Assembly: GCA_003166865.1 (NCBI GenBank)
Contig: PMUP01000097.1
Coordinates: 1 to 64,000, forward strand
Length of the DNA stretch: 64,000 bases
DNA from: Bryobacterales bacterium
GTDB taxonomy: Bacteria; Acidobacteriota; Terriglobia; Bryobacterales; Bryobacteraceae
Direction: 5' to 3'
The position numbers and the translations under genes were made by a program. Below, in pieces: positions 1 to 8,629 of this stretch (position 1 is the stretch's first letter; every line of letters starts with the position of its first letter). The notes below the pieces were generated by a model. The model was not told the origin of the DNA. It was given only the letters and a program-made list of their open reading frames with translations, and searched no databases.

Positions 1-80
1 TTCTGCGCCCACAGCGGCGAATAGCCGAGCGCCAGGGCGGCCCAGGTCAGCGCCGCGATATTTCGGATTGATCGCTTCAT
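1..80 (-). CDS. Secreted protein, N-terminal fragment
   Basis: Only the first 26 codons of this leftward gene are in the window. They encode a signal peptide: a basic start (MKRSIR), a hydrophobic core rich in Ala and Leu, and an SPLWAQ-like cleavage region. A GGGAG ribosome binding site lies six bases before the ATG at 80. The mature protein lies beyond the window edge, so its function cannot be judged. Confidence 0.6.
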   Translation of the reverse strand, partial: MKRSIRNIAALTWAALALGYSPLWAQ

Positions 81-149
81 GATTGCTCCCTAGTTCTGAA
101 TTTTTCTGGTTCTGAATCTTCATGTCCCGCCGCCTGGACCACCGCACTC

Positions 150-1679
150 CTACCGTTGAAACGGCTGCGCGAGTCCTTTCTCAGCGGCGACCTTCACCTG
201 CTCGGGCGCTCCATGGACCGCCAGCGCCGCGCGATACTGCTTCTCGGCTTGCTCGCGCTCGCCGGCCGCATCCGACAACCGGCCCAGATACAAATAGGCC
301 CACGCCTTGGTGTTATCGTCCGGAGACGTCTCCAACGTTTTTTGAAACAGCTTCTCGGCCAGTTCCGGATCGTGATCCAGCGCTGCAATCCGCGCCAAAC
401 CATAATACGCCCTTGCGTGTACCGGATTCGCGGCGGCCAGCTCGAGCACCTTCCGGTAAGTTTCGCGGGCTCGAGGCAGATCGCGCTGTCCGTAAAAATC
501 CTCGGCATCGGCCAGCACTTTCGCGGGCCCGCTCACCACTGGTGCTGGCGGAGCAGGAGCTGGCTTGGCTGTGTGGACGGTGGCTTCTCTCGCAAACTCG
601 ACTTTCTGCAAGCGCCTATCCTCGTGCTCCAAGTCGATTTGTCCGAGCAGATCCGGGAAATAAAGCCGCAGCGATTCCGGCTGTTTCTCATACACCGCCA
701 AACCGTCCGCCAGAGCGGCCGTTAAAACGAAGCCTTGGCTGACTGCTTGATTGACCAGCGCCTGCCGGTTCTGCGCCCCCCGAGCGAGCCTGCTCTCCAC
801 CGCTTTGATCACGCACTCGGTCGCCAACAGTATGAAATCATTTTTGTAAGCTTCGTCCAAGGCCGGCGCTGCCTGCGCGAAATCGGCAACGCCTTTCACC
901 CGGCCCCATTGCTCGAAATACAGCAACGAAAGCGGATCCAGCAGATAGTGAAGATAGGCATGCCGCACTTGATCGGTCTGCGGCTCTGGCGAGGGGGTTA
1001 CTACGACAAAATAACTGTACTTATAGCTGCGAGTCTGGATCTGGTTCGGCGCTCCCAGCACGTCAACATAGATCTGAAACCGCCGGCCCCGAGCCCCGCT
1101 GGTCACATTGCGCAAGTAGGCATTGGTCTCCAGTACAGCCCGCGTCACTCCGCCGTGGTACGCCTGGATCAACTGATCCACGTCCGGCTGTACCTGCTTC
1201 CAAAGATCTTGGATGCCCGCTTCGCTATAGAAGTTGGCAATCAATTCATTCAGACCATCCAGCTTCCGCACATCCGGCGGAATCTCCTGCGGCGCGAGCC
1301 AATAGTGGAAATCGGGCGGACCCTCAATCGAAAGCGCGAACGAGATGTATTGGCTCAATTCGGCCTCGGGATTTTCCTGGTGATGCTGCGCGATAAACTT
1401 CTTCAGTGCGTCCACCGAGTCGAGATGCTTGCCCGCGAGCGCGTCGCGAACCCGCCGCCGAACCGGCGAATTGGCGTTCGAATCCAGGTTGGCGTCGTAT
1501 CCCGCTGCATTAATCGCGGCGAGCACCGTGAACAGTGCTTCACTGCCGTCCAACTGGCCCTCTTGCGCTGGCGGCTGCGCCTTGGGTTGCGGTTGCGGCT
1601 GCGCCGGCAGCAACGCGGCGGAGAGGAGTGCGGTGAGTACGAGAGAACGAACCAAGCCTTTAACCAAACCTGGTCTCAT
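150..1679 (-). CDS. Secreted tetratricopeptide-repeat protein
   Basis: This 509-residue protein begins with a signal peptide ending around LLPAQP, followed by a short Pro/Gln-rich linker. The central 300 residues match no family I recognise. The last 125 residues contain about three tetratricopeptide repeats with the alternating small/aromatic pattern (for example ARAYYGLARIA and AWAYLYLGRLSD). TPRs normally form protein-binding scaffolds, so a role in assembling or anchoring a periplasmic complex is an inference. The gene lies alone on the minus strand between the partial secreted-protein gene and the divergent parD promoter. The ATG at 1679 is the only start that keeps the signal peptide intact. 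Confidence 0.75.
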   Translation of the reverse strand: MRPGLVKGLVRSLVLTALLSAALLPAQPQPQPKAQPPAQEGQLDGSEALFTVLAAINAAGYDANLDSNANSPVRRRVRDALAGKHLDSVDALKKFIAQHHQENPEAELSQYISFALSIEGPPDFHYWLAPQEIPPDVRKLDGLNELIANFYSEAGIQDLWKQVQPDVDQLIQAYHGGVTRAVLETNAYLRNVTSGARGRRFQIYVDVLGAPNQIQTRSYKYSYFVVVTPSPEPQTDQVRHAYLHYLLDPLSLLYFEQWGRVKGVADFAQAAPALDEAYKNDFILLATECVIKAVESRLARGAQNRQALVNQAVSQGFVLTAALADGLAVYEKQPESLRLYFPDLLGQIDLEHEDRRLQKVEFAREATVHTAKPAPAPPAPVVSGPAKVLADAEDFYGQRDLPRARETYRKVLELAAANPVHARAYYGLARIAALDHDPELAEKLFQKTLETSPDDNTKAWAYLYLGRLSDAAGEREQAEKQYRAALAVHGAPEQVKVAAEKGLAQPFQR

Positions 1680-1730
1680 TGTAATCGTTTGCTGGCCCGG
1701 ATTCGAGATCTCGGGCAGAGTAGCCCGCGC

Positions 1731-1759
1731 TTGACACCTGCCGTGCCGGCTCCTACGCT
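1731..1759 (+). promoter_or_regulatory. Sigma-70-type promoter of the parDE locus
   Basis: A perfect -35 box TTGACA (1731-1736) and a TACGCT -10 box (1754-1759) are separated by 17 bases, just before the parD start at 1768. The resulting transcript would be almost leaderless. ParD proteins commonly repress their own promoter, but I see no obvious operator palindrome. Confidence 0.5.
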
Positions 1760-1767
1760 GAAGGCGT

Positions 1768-2049
1768 ATGGAAGTCCAACTGACCGCCGATCAAAAGGCG
1801 TTCGTCCGCCAAGCTATCGAGAGCGGACGCCTGGGGCGCGAGGAAGACGCGGTGAAGGAAGCGCTTTCTTTGTGGGAGGAGCGCGAGCGGCGGCGATTGG
1901 AAATGCTGGCCTCCGTCGATCGGGCAGAGGCATCGCTTGCGCGTGGTGAAGGCCGCAGGATAACGGCACCCGAGGAAGTCAAGCAGCTTGCCGACGATAT
2001 TAGGCAGCGTGGCTTGGCAAGGTTGGCTGCCGAGCAGAACCCTCACTAA
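1768..2049 (+). CDS. parD: ParD-family antitoxin
   Basis: This 93-residue protein has the ribbon-helix-helix layout of ParD antitoxins: an N-terminal strand (VQLTADQKAFVRQAIESGR), then the REEDAVKEALSLWEERE helix region, and an acidic/basic C-terminal tail that in the family neutralises ParE. The stop codon overlaps the ATG of the downstream parE remnant, the usual coupling in this operon type. The antitoxin frame is intact although its toxin is interrupted. ParD is a DNA-binding autorepressor, so it may still regulate its own promoter at 1731-1759. Confidence 0.85.
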   Translation: MEVQLTADQKAFVRQAIESGRLGREEDAVKEALSLWEERERRRLEMLASVDRAEASLARGEGRRITAPEEVKQLADDIRQRGLARLAAEQNPH

Positions 2050-2354
2050 TGAGCTAGTTCCGTCTTTCGCCAGAGGCGGAAGCCGAGCTCGATGGCATCT
2101 GGATTCGCATCGCGCGCGAGAGTGGCAGCGTCGATATTGCCACCCGAGCGGTGGAGAGCATCACCGAGCGGTTTTGGCTTCTGGCGCGGTATCCCTACCT
2201 GGGGGGGCAGCGTGACGAGGATCTACTTCCTGGCCTGCGAAGTTTCCCGGCTGACGACCATCTCATCATCCATCGAATCGGGGAGAATGATGTGGTTCTT
2301 ATCCTGCACGTTGTGCATGGCAGCCGTGACATCGCTGCCCTGTTCCGTCATTAG
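2049..2354 (+). pseudogene. parE: ParE toxin with amber stop at codon 3
   Basis: The frame starting at ATG 2049 reads Met-Ser-TAG and then continues open to 2354. The open part encodes a complete ParE fold: FRLSPEAEAELDGIW at the N-terminus, a YPYLGGQRDEDLLPGLRSF middle and the typical RDIAALF end. Codon 3 falls just before the conserved FRLSP motif, where related toxins carry a sense codon, so one substitution explains the break. The next in-frame start, GTG at 2151, would delete the first helices. The toxin is therefore probably silent unless the amber codon is suppressed. Family assignment is firm; loss of function is inferred. Confidence 0.8.
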
Positions 2355-2413
2355 CCCCCTGCGAAAGACCCTGGCCTGCCGCGCTCTCTAGAGACGGCGG
2401 GGATGATAGGTCC

Positions 2414-3796
2414 CTACTTGCCAATGCAAAACGTGGAAAAGATCCGGTTCAGGATATCATCGGCCGTGGTAGCCCCAGTAATGGCGTCCAGAGGCCGCAG
2501 CGCGGCGTAAAGATCCAGCAACAGCATTTCGTGCGGGATGCCGAATTCGGCTGCTTTGCGCGCCTGCCGCAGCGCTTCGATGCTTTCGCGCAGCAACTGC
2601 GCATGCCGGATGCTGGTGATGAACCCGGAGTCCTGCTCATGGGAGGCCATGGGAGTGATTGCCTCGCGGAGATCCTCGAGCCCCTCGCCCGTAAGCGCGG
2701 AGACAGCAATGAAATCCTCCGCCAGTTCGGCCGTGCGGGGCAAGTCCGCCTTATTTCCAACCAGAATCCAACGCCCTTGTCCCCGCGCGCGTTCGATCAG
2801 CGCGAGGTCGCCGGCTTCGACAGGCGCCGCGAGATCCACCACCACCAGCGTCACGTCGGCGTCCGCCATGGCCTGATAACTGCGCTGGATTCCCAAGGTT
2901 TCGACCACGTCCTGCCCGGGGCGAATCCCGGCTGTATCCACAAATTTCACTGGGATGCCGTGGATGGCGGCTACTTCGGAAACCAAATCGCGCGTGGTGC
3001 CGGGGATGTCGGTAACAATGGCGCGATCCTGTTCCAGCAGCCGGTTGAACAGGCTACTCTTGCCTACATTCGGCCGCCCCACGATGGCGAGCGTGATTCC
3101 GGAATGCACCAGCTTGCCGTAGTCGAACGTCGAGGCAAGCGCGGTAAGGGCTTGCTCGATCGGGTCCAAGCGTCCTAGGATCTCTTCGAGTGGCGCAACG
3201 CTGATGTCGTCTTCGGCAAAATCGATGCCGGCCTCCAGCAGTGCGATCAGTTCCACCAACTGTTCCTTGACGGGGCGGATGCGTTTGGAAACCGAACCCT
3301 CCACTTGCTGCGCGGCTACGCGCGCCTGATAGAGCGTGGTGGCTTGGATCAAATCGCGAACCGCCTCGGCCTGGGGGAGATCGATTCTTCCGTTCAGATA
3401 CGCCCGCAGCGTGAATTCGCCCGGCTCGGCCAGCCGCGCCCCGGCGGCGCAAGCTCGCTCGACGCAGAATCGCAATACCACCGGCGCTCCGTGACACGAG
3501 ATTTCTACCAGGTCTTCGGCGGTGTAGGAGCGTGGCGCGGCGAAATACGCGACCATCACCTGATCGGCGCACGCGCCCCCGTCATCCATCAGTTCTGCCA
3601 GCGCGACCGTCCAGGGTCTCCAGGCATGCCCGTCGCGGAATCGCAGAATGCGCTCGGCTATTGCTACGCTCTCGGGACCGGAAAGACGCACCACACCGAC
3701 GCCCGATCGCCCAGGCGGGGTCGAAATCGCAACGATGGTTCCAATAGTGACGTCCTGAATTCGCAGCGTGGTTACTTGGCTACGGCCGCGGGCCAC
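2414..3796 (-). CDS. mnmE: tRNA uridine-5-carboxymethylaminomethyl modification GTPase MnmE
   Basis: MnmE works with MnmG to modify the wobble uridine of certain tRNAs. The 460-residue protein has the N-terminal folate-binding domain ([20 protein letters not shown]), a central helical region, an inserted G domain with P-loop GRPNVGKS and the TDIPGTTRD switch near residues 235-270, and the invariant C-terminal CIGK whose cysteine is needed for catalysis. It is the last gene of the rpmH-rnpA-yidD-yidC-jag-mnmE block and overlaps the end of jag by 17 bases. The first roughly 10 residues before the conserved core are extra, so the true start may be slightly downstream. Confidence 0.97.
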   Translation of the reverse strand: MARGRSQVTTLRIQDVTIGTIVAISTPPGRSGVGVVRLSGPESVAIAERILRFRDGHAWRPWTVALAELMDDGGACADQVMVAYFAAPRSYTAEDLVEISCHGAPVVLRFCVERACAAGARLAEPGEFTLRAYLNGRIDLPQAEAVRDLIQATTLYQARVAAQQVEGSVSKRIRPVKEQLVELIALLEAGIDFAEDDISVAPLEEILGRLDPIEQALTALASTFDYGKLVHSGITLAIVGRPNVGKSSLFNRLLEQDRAIVTDIPGTTRDLVSEVAAIHGIPVKFVDTAGIRPGQDVVETLGIQRSYQAMADADVTLVVVDLAAPVEAGDLALIERARGQGRWILVGNKADLPRTAELAEDFIAVSALTGEGLEDLREAITPMASHEQDSGFITSIRHAQLLRESIEALRQARKAAEFGIPHEMLLLDLYAALRPLDAITGATTADDILNRIFSTFCIGK

Positions 3797-4418
3797 CGCG
3801 TCGGGGAGGTCCGGAGCGTCTGTTGCGATCGCGGGGATCGCGGTCGCGCGGACCGCCGCGCGGGGGCGGACCAGGCCGGGGCGGACGAATGGGCTCCGGC
3901 AGGGGCATGTCCACCGGAAGGACCACCACTTGGCGGAACGGCCCGGTGCCCGTGCTCTCGCTGCGAATTTCGGTTTCGTTCCTCAGGCTCAGGTGAATAA
4001 TGCGCCGCTCCCGGCTGCTCATGGGGTTAAAGTGAAACGGCCGGCGCGTCCGCTTGACGTTCTCCGCCGCCGTCATCGCGCTTAGCCGCAGCTCCTCGAT
4101 CCGCAGAGTGCGATAGTCGTTCGAATCGAAGCACAGCAGCGAATGATGCTCGGCGGGCATCCGCAGCACTTCCATCGTGAGGAACTCCAGCGCCAGCAGC
4201 AACTCCGCTTTATTGGCGAGCAGTGAATCGACGTCCTCGCCCGAGAATTTCACCAACAAATCGGGATCTTCGAGATCGGGATGAAGGTGCTGGCCTTCCA
4301 GAATTTCAAATCCCAAGTCCAGTCCCATGTCCCCGATTGCCATATCGAGAAATGCGCTGATGCGGTGACCGCTGGATTCAACCGTATAGTTCTTCTGGCC
4401 CACCTGGTTCTCACCCAC
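3780..4418 (-). CDS. jag: Jag/KhpB-type RNA-binding protein (KH + R3H)
   Basis: This 212-residue protein has the Jag layout. A degenerate KH domain spans about residues 35-95 (the [22 protein letters not shown] segment). An R3H domain follows ([14 protein letters not shown], then [17 protein letters not shown]). The C-terminal tail of about 45 residues is unusually rich in Pro, Arg and Gly and is probably disordered RNA-binding sequence. The start is GTG at 4418, three bases after the yidC stop. Jag/KhpB proteins bind RNA and influence envelope growth and division in other bacteria; the target here is unknown. Confidence 0.9.
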   Translation of the reverse strand: MGENQVGQKNYTVESSGHRISAFLDMAIGDMGLDLGFEILEGQHLHPDLEDPDLLVKFSGEDVDSLLANKAELLLALEFLTMEVLRMPAEHHSLLCFDSNDYRTLRIEELRLSAMTAAENVKRTRRPFHFNPMSSRERRIIHLSLRNETEIRSESTGTGPFRQVVVLPVDMPLPEPIRPPRPGPPPRGGPRDRDPRDRNRRSGPPRRGGPRP

Positions 4419-4421
4419 GTG

Positions 4422-6173
4422 TTACTTGCCCTTCTTCTTTACTGGAGCCGGAGGTGGCGGTGGTGCGGGCATCATCCGATTCACCATCCATTGCTGGCCG
4501 ATTTGCACTAAATTGCTGGTTAGCCAGTATAACACCAGGCCGCTCGAAAAATTATAGAACAAGAACCCGAACATCAGTGGCATGAACTTCATCATTTTAG
4601 CCTGCGAAGGATCCATGCCCGGGTTGGGCGTCATCTGTTGCATGACGAACTGCGAGACGATCATGATCAGCGGCAGAATGTGGATGGGCAGTTGTTCCGG
4701 CTGCGACAAGTCGGTAATCCATAGCCAGTGCGCACCGCGCATCTCGATGGTGACGTTGAAAACTTTGTATAACGCGTAGATCAGCGGAAGCTGCACCACC
4801 ATGGGAAGGCAGCCGCCCATCGGATTCACGCCTTCTTTCTTGTAGAAGTCCATCACCTCCTGGTTCTGCTCCGCCTTTTTCGGGTCGCGCATGCTGAGAC
4901 CCTTGTATTTGGCGTTGATGGCGGCCAGCTTCGGCTGCAGCGCCTGCATCTTTCGCTGGCTCTTCATGCTCTTCACCCGCAACGGCAGCAGCACCACGTT
5001 GATCGCGATGGTGATCAAGACGATGGACCAGCCATAGTTGTGAACGAAGTTGTCGTTCAGCCAATGCATGGCCAGGAACAACGGCTTCGCGATTACGCCG
5101 AACCAGCCCCAGTCGATCAGTTGCTGCAGCTTGGGATCCACCCGCCGCAGCAGGTCGATGTCTTTCGGCCCAACGAACAGCGCGAAGTGATTCAACGAAT
5201 CCCCGCCCACCTCCACGCCCACGCGCATTTCGTCCTTGCCGGCCGGCCCCGGAGGCACGTCGTCCTTGATGGTTTCCACCTTGATCTGCGTATTGTCCTT
5301 GGGCAGAAACACGGCGGCGAAAAACCGGTCGTCCAATCCGGCGAAGGAATAATCGCCCGTGACAGTCACCGGGCCGTCTTTCACCGATTTGGCGTCTTTG
5401 TTGTAGAGCTTGCCCTGCGTGAGGCCGGCCATGCCGCTTTCATGCGGATCGAAGTAGGCCGCGTGCTGCTCAGCCACGCGATTCAAAACTGTCGCGTCTC
5501 CAAAGCCGCCGCGCCATTCGATCAGATTATCGGTGGGGACGCCATTTACCGTTACGTCGGTCGAGATCTGGGAAAGATATCCGCGCTGGGAGAATTGAAA
5601 CGTCTTCTTGGCGTAGTTTTTGCCGTCCGAGAATTCGTACTCGATCCCCAAACCATTGGCCAACGGCTTTGCCACGTATAGGCCATAGTTCAAGACATTC
5701 GCGACCTTGTCGTCTTTCAACGAGAGCGCGAATGGAGGGGCCACGGTGGAGTAACCCGCCGGATTTAACAATTCGAGCGGTTTGCCTGCGTGGTCGTGAT
5801 ACTTCTTCAAAACCCAACTGCGCACCGTCGCGCCTCGATTGGAAAGCGTGATGTGATAAATGTCGGTATCCACTTCGAACTGCTGTTCGGAAGTGCCTAC
5901 AATCTGGCCCGGCATGGCCTGAGCCGACTGCGGCGCTGGCTTACCAGCCTCGGGTACTGCCGCGGTTTTCGTCGCGGATTGAGTGGACTGCGCGGATTGC
6001 GCGGCTTGCCCGGCCGGCGGTGTCGTGGTCTTCGGCGGCGTGGGCGGCGGTTTGTAGAAGTACGGTGTTAAGAAGAGCACCAGGCCCATCAGAACGAAGG
6101 CCAGCAGGAGCCGTTGCTCCATGGTGAGTTCTTTCTTCCCGGATTTGTTCGGCTGGAGTTGATTGTCGGCCAT
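4422..6173 (-). CDS. yidC: Membrane protein insertase YidC
   Basis: YidC inserts and folds inner-membrane proteins, alone or with SecYEG. The 583-residue protein has the Gram-negative layout: an N-terminal membrane anchor (about residues 22-42), a Pro/Thr/Ala-rich linker, a large periplasmic beta-supersandwich domain (about 90-340), and the conserved five-helix Oxa1 core, including the hydrophilic-groove arginine region VVLLPLRVKSMKSQRKM. The tail is short, basic and Pro-rich. The gene is six bases downstream of yidD and three bases upstream of jag, so the block is almost certainly one transcript. Confidence 0.97.
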   Translation of the reverse strand: MADNQLQPNKSGKKELTMEQRLLLAFVLMGLVLFLTPYFYKPPPTPPKTTTPPAGQAAQSAQSTQSATKTAAVPEAGKPAPQSAQAMPGQIVGTSEQQFEVDTDIYHITLSNRGATVRSWVLKKYHDHAGKPLELLNPAGYSTVAPPFALSLKDDKVANVLNYGLYVAKPLANGLGIEYEFSDGKNYAKKTFQFSQRGYLSQISTDVTVNGVPTDNLIEWRGGFGDATVLNRVAEQHAAYFDPHESGMAGLTQGKLYNKDAKSVKDGPVTVTGDYSFAGLDDRFFAAVFLPKDNTQIKVETIKDDVPPGPAGKDEMRVGVEVGGDSLNHFALFVGPKDIDLLRRVDPKLQQLIDWGWFGVIAKPLFLAMHWLNDNFVHNYGWSIVLITIAINVVLLPLRVKSMKSQRKMQALQPKLAAINAKYKGLSMRDPKKAEQNQEVMDFYKKEGVNPMGGCLPMVVQLPLIYALYKVFNVTIEMRGAHWLWITDLSQPEQLPIHILPLIMIVSQFVMQQMTPNPGMDPSQAKMMKFMPLMFGFLFYNFSSGLVLYWLTSNLVQIGQQWMVNRMMPAPPPPPAPVKKKGK

Positions 6174-6179
6174 GAGTCC

Positions 6180-6389
6180 CTAGCGCACCGGATCGAATCC
6201 ACCGGCGTGCAGCGGATGGCAGCGTAGCAACCGCCGGAGACCCAGCCAAATTCCACGCAACACACCGTACTTTCCGACTGCTTCGATCATGTATTCCGAA
6301 CAGGTGGGAGAAAAACGGCAGGCCGACGGCAAGAGTGGCGAAACGAAGCGCTTGTAGAGACGCAAGCTAGCGATTACTGCTTTCTGCAT
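6180..6389 (-). CDS. yidD: Membrane protein insertion efficiency factor YidD
   Basis: The protein has 69 residues, the usual length of the family. It shows the diagnostic [22 protein letters not shown] motif region, with its cysteines, and ends in [13 protein letters not shown]. YidD is a small membrane-associated protein thought to assist YidC-mediated insertion. I place the start at ATG 6389, because the longer upstream frame is only the shadow of rnpA. The first 16 bases overlap the end of rnpA, implying translational coupling. Confidence 0.93.
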   Translation of the reverse strand: MQKAVIASLRLYKRFVSPLLPSACRFSPTCSEYMIEAVGKYGVLRGIWLGLRRLLRCHPLHAGGFDPVR

Positions 6390-6811
6390 TGCGCCACCAG
6401 CCGATCCACTTCTCGTCGAAGCTCCTCCACCGGCGCCGCGATCGCGGGACGCCGCGGGTTGATCACAATATCCCATTCCGGCGCGACCTCGGGCAACCGC
6501 ACCCGCAGCGCTTCCCGAATCCTGCGCTTCGCTCGATTCCGCAGCACGGCCCTTCCGAACGCCCGCGGTACCGTGAATCCCAAGCGCGGCCCGTCGTCCG
6601 ATTCGCGTGGCACGCGCAGACAAAACGCCGCAAAGCATCGTCCGGTAAATCGCTTCCCCTCGTTATACGCCTTGCGGAAGTCAGATGTTCGCAGAATCCG
6701 GACGCTCTTCGGAAAACCGAAGTTAGTCGGCGTACCGAAGGGCTCTCTCGTCGCTAACGGTGAGCTTGTGGCGGCCCTTGGCTCGGCGCCGGGCAAGCAC
6801 GGCGCGGCCAT
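6374..6811 (-). CDS. rnpA: Ribonuclease P protein component
   Basis: RnpA is the protein cofactor that helps the RNase P RNA mature the 5' ends of tRNAs. The conserved core begins at [17 protein letters not shown] and contains the RNR-type signature ([15 protein letters not shown]). That core starts almost exactly at the rpmH stop codon (6723), and no ATG, GTG or TTG occurs in this frame between the stop and the core. The nearest upstream ATG in frame (6811) lies inside rpmH, so I place the start there, giving 145 residues with a non-conserved N-terminal extension. A non-canonical or other internal start is possible. The function is certain; the start is not. Confidence 0.85.
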   Translation of the reverse strand: MAAPCLPGAEPRAATSSPLATREPFGTPTNFGFPKSVRILRTSDFRKAYNEGKRFTGRCFAAFCLRVPRESDDGPRLGFTVPRAFGRAVLRNRAKRRIREALRVRLPEVAPEWDIVINPRRPAIAAPVEELRREVDRLVAQCRKQ

Positions 6812-6890
6812 CCTTGGTGGACATTCGTACGCGAAATCCATGTGTCTTTGCCCGTTTGCGGTTGTTTGGCTGAAAGGTGCGTTTTGGCAT
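6723..6890 (-). CDS. rpmH: 50S ribosomal protein L34
   Basis: This 55-residue gene starts at ATG 6890. It opens with the near-universal L34 sequence [19 protein letters not shown], continues with [20 protein letters not shown], and has a C-terminal extension of about ten residues ([11 protein letters not shown]). L34 is a small basic protein of the large ribosomal subunit. It is the first gene of the conserved block leading to mnmE and has a consensus promoter 54 bases upstream. Most of its length overlaps the apparent 5' part of rnpA in another frame. In many bacteria dnaA lies on the other side of rpmH; here it does not. Confidence 0.96.
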   Translation of the reverse strand: MPKRTFQPNNRKRAKTHGFRVRMSTKDGRAVLARRRAKGRHKLTVSDERALRYAD

Positions 6891-7251
6891 CTGAGTTCCT
6901 CGGCCCGGGCAAGCACCCGAAACGTAGAAAATTGCTAACCCTCAGTATAAGTGGCGCGAAATCAGGTGTCAAACGAAGGCTGCAGCCGGTAGTGGGTCCA
7001 TTTGAAGATTGGATGGGATTCAGGGCAATCCTAACCGATTTTTACCATCTGGAGAGTCGGACCGCTCCAGGCGGTTTCTTCACTACACGACGCGGTTTGC
7101 TAGTTTAAAACATTTGCACTCTGATATGTTTTATGTTACTCTAACCCTAATTAGTAGGGTCACCCTTCATCGAGGCCCTAGTCATAGTGGTGCTGTAGTT
7201 TCCCCCTAGCTTGCAGATGGCAGAAAACTGTGTCTAGAATGGAGTCCTCAG
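6891..7251. other. Gene-free region between rpmH and pyrE
   Basis: These 361 bases hold the rpmH promoter at 6944-6972 and then about 270 bases of relatively AT-rich sequence leading to pyrE. In genomes where rpmH sits beside the replication origin, dnaA and DnaA boxes would be expected here. I found no TTATCCACA-like box and no coding frame that looks real. The AT-rich part may belong to the same acquired segment as the pyrE genes. Confidence 0.5.
6944..6972 (-). promoter_or_regulatory. Strong sigma-70 promoter of the rpmH-rnpA-yidD-yidC-jag-mnmE block
   Basis: On the minus strand a perfect TTGACA -35 box (6967-6972) and a TATACT -10 box (6944-6949) are separated by exactly 17 bases. The predicted transcript starts roughly 45 bases before the rpmH ATG. 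This is the closest match to consensus that I noticed in the window, in keeping with a ribosomal-protein gene. Confidence 0.75.
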
Positions 7252-7851
7252 ATGCCCCTCGATGACGAACGTTCCCGACTCAAAGACATCTTGGTCACGA
7301 AGTCATTTCTAGCCGGCGGTGACTTTACGCTCGCCTCGGGAGCGAAAAGCTCCGAGTATGTGGACGGTAAGCTGACAACTTGTTTCGCCCATGCGATGCC
7401 CTTGATCGGCCGCGTATTCCTTAGGAAAATACGGGAACTCAACTGGGAACCACGGGCGGTTGGTGGTCTGACTGTCGGAGCCGATCCTATCGCTTTTGCA
7501 ATTGCACGAGAGAGCTTGGACATGCCTCCTGCGATCAACTCTTTTATTGTCCGCAAGACCCCGAAGGATCATGGACGGCATAAGTTCATTGAAGGCGTTG
7601 AAGATCCAAGAGGCTGTCAAGTCGTGATCATTGACGACGTTTGTACAAAGGGCGGATCCACTGGCCAAGCAATCGAAAAGGCCCAAGAAGCCGGCATGCG
7701 AGTTGTGGGCGTCGTCTGCTTGGTAGATCGCGAACAAGGAGCCGCGGAATACCTACAACGGCAATTCGGGTACAGACTTCATCACGTTTTCACCTTAGAC
7801 GAGTTGCGGAATCAGGCACGCCATGCTGCCCCACTTGCAATAGAAGCATAA
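7252..7851 (+). CDS. pyrE: Orotate phosphoribosyltransferase
   Basis: PyrE joins orotate to PRPP to make OMP in pyrimidine synthesis. The 199-residue protein has the substrate loop region FTLASGAKSSEYVDGK, the VRKTPKDHG catalytic-lysine segment, and the PRPP-binding signature VVIIDDVCTKGGSTGQA. Length and motif order are normal, so this copy should be functional. It is followed 22 bases later by a 107-residue unknown gene. An N-terminal fragment of a second, diverged pyrE lies on the opposite strand about 320 bases downstream. Local base composition is visibly less GC-rich than the flanks, which suggests acquisition by transfer. Confidence 0.92.
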   Translation: MPLDDERSRLKDILVTKSFLAGGDFTLASGAKSSEYVDGKLTTCFAHAMPLIGRVFLRKIRELNWEPRAVGGLTVGADPIAFAIARESLDMPPAINSFIVRKTPKDHGRHKFIEGVEDPRGCQVVIIDDVCTKGGSTGQAIEKAQEAGMRVVGVVCLVDREQGAAEYLQRQFGYRLHHVFTLDELRNQARHAAPLAIEA

Positions 7852-7873
7852 GCTCTGCTTTCATGAGAGGCGG

Positions 7874-8197
7874 ATGCCAGACGCCCGCCTCGACATCTTC
7901 GCCACTGGTGGTTTCACATTCTTCCTAAGCGACAAGGAACTCCGAGCGTTCGCAGACGATTTAGATGCAATGAGCGCCGAAACTGGAAGCGCTACCACAC
8001 TTTTTCTCGCAGAGGCGGTCGCGGCGGTCTGCGACTTATTCGGAGAACACGACGAACGTGGCGGCGTACGAGTTGACTTCATCCAGGAACTTGACAAAAT
8101 CACTCGGCGATCGTTCCCCCAAGCGCTAAATGACGCGAAGCGCATGCGTAGCTTCAGGGATGAAATAATTAGGAATGTGGCCGCATACAACCCATGA
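7874..8197 (+). CDS. Hypothetical protein between two pyrE copies
   Basis: I do not recognise this 107-residue protein. It has no signal peptide or membrane segment. It is mostly predicted helical, acidic in the first half (DKELRAFADDLDAMSAE) and more basic towards the end (RRSFPQALNDAKRMRSFRDEI). It starts 22 bases after pyrE in the same direction, so the two are probably cotranscribed. Its 3' end runs 29 bases into the end of the truncated pyrE frame on the other strand. This arrangement suggests that it arrived with the intact pyrE. Confidence 0.55.
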   Translation: MPDARLDIFATGGFTFFLSDKELRAFADDLDAMSAETGSATTLFLAEAVAAVCDLFGEHDERGGVRVDFIQELDKITRRSFPQALNDAKRMRSFRDEIIRNVAAYNP

Positions 8198-8504
8198 CCG
8201 CGCGACCGGGCTCACTGGGATCTCCGTCACAACGGACTTGGCGTTTCGCAATGGCAAAGGCGATTGGGTCTGCTCCCATCGTTAACCCGCCCACGGCATC
8301 CGGGAACCAAATGTTTTCTTCCATCTTGCGCAAGAAGAGACGCCCGATTAGCGGCATCGCCCTGGGGTCGCAAGTAGTCGGTTTGCAGTCTACATAAACA
8401 TCGCTGGTCTGGCCCGAAACCAGCGTGAAAGTACCGAACCGCACAGACTTCTTTTTGAGAATCTCCTGAAGTTCGGCTAAATCTTGAGTCGGAGTAGAGG
8501 TCAT
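8169..8504 (-). pseudogene. pyrE: Truncated orotate phosphoribosyltransferase (N-terminal part only)
   Basis: The 111-codon frame aligns with the N-terminal half of the intact PyrE at 7252-7851: FTLVSGQTSDVYVDCK, then RAMPLIGRLFLRK, then VGGLTMGADPIAFAIA. Identity stops abruptly after about 90 residues, and the remaining roughly 20 codons are unrelated. The catalytic-lysine segment and the PRPP-binding DDV motif are therefore missing and the product cannot be active. The break lies at the same point of the protein as AFAIAR in the intact copy. This looks like the resident pyrE cut by insertion or recombination, with function supplied by the inverted copy. Confidence 0.8.
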
Positions 8505-8629
8505 CGAAAACGAGAAAGATCATTGTAGCAAAAGCTATTTCGTGAGCGGCCGCCAACGATGACGGCCTTTCCGTCCATGCTGTATACTCGTTTTTTCACC
8601 GCGACGTGACGGTGACCACGGAGATAAAC

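Noticed and set aside
735-1949. 404-residue open frame on the plus strand opposite the TPR protein
   Set aside because: It is antisense to a gene with a signal peptide and TPR repeats, spans the gene boundary and the parD promoter, and its product is Arg-rich with no domain.
6891-7251. Possible replication origin next to rpmH
   Set aside because: The gene order rpmH-rnpA-yidD-yidC-jag-mnmE is often near oriC, but I found no DnaA-box cluster, no dnaA and no AT-rich unwinding element.
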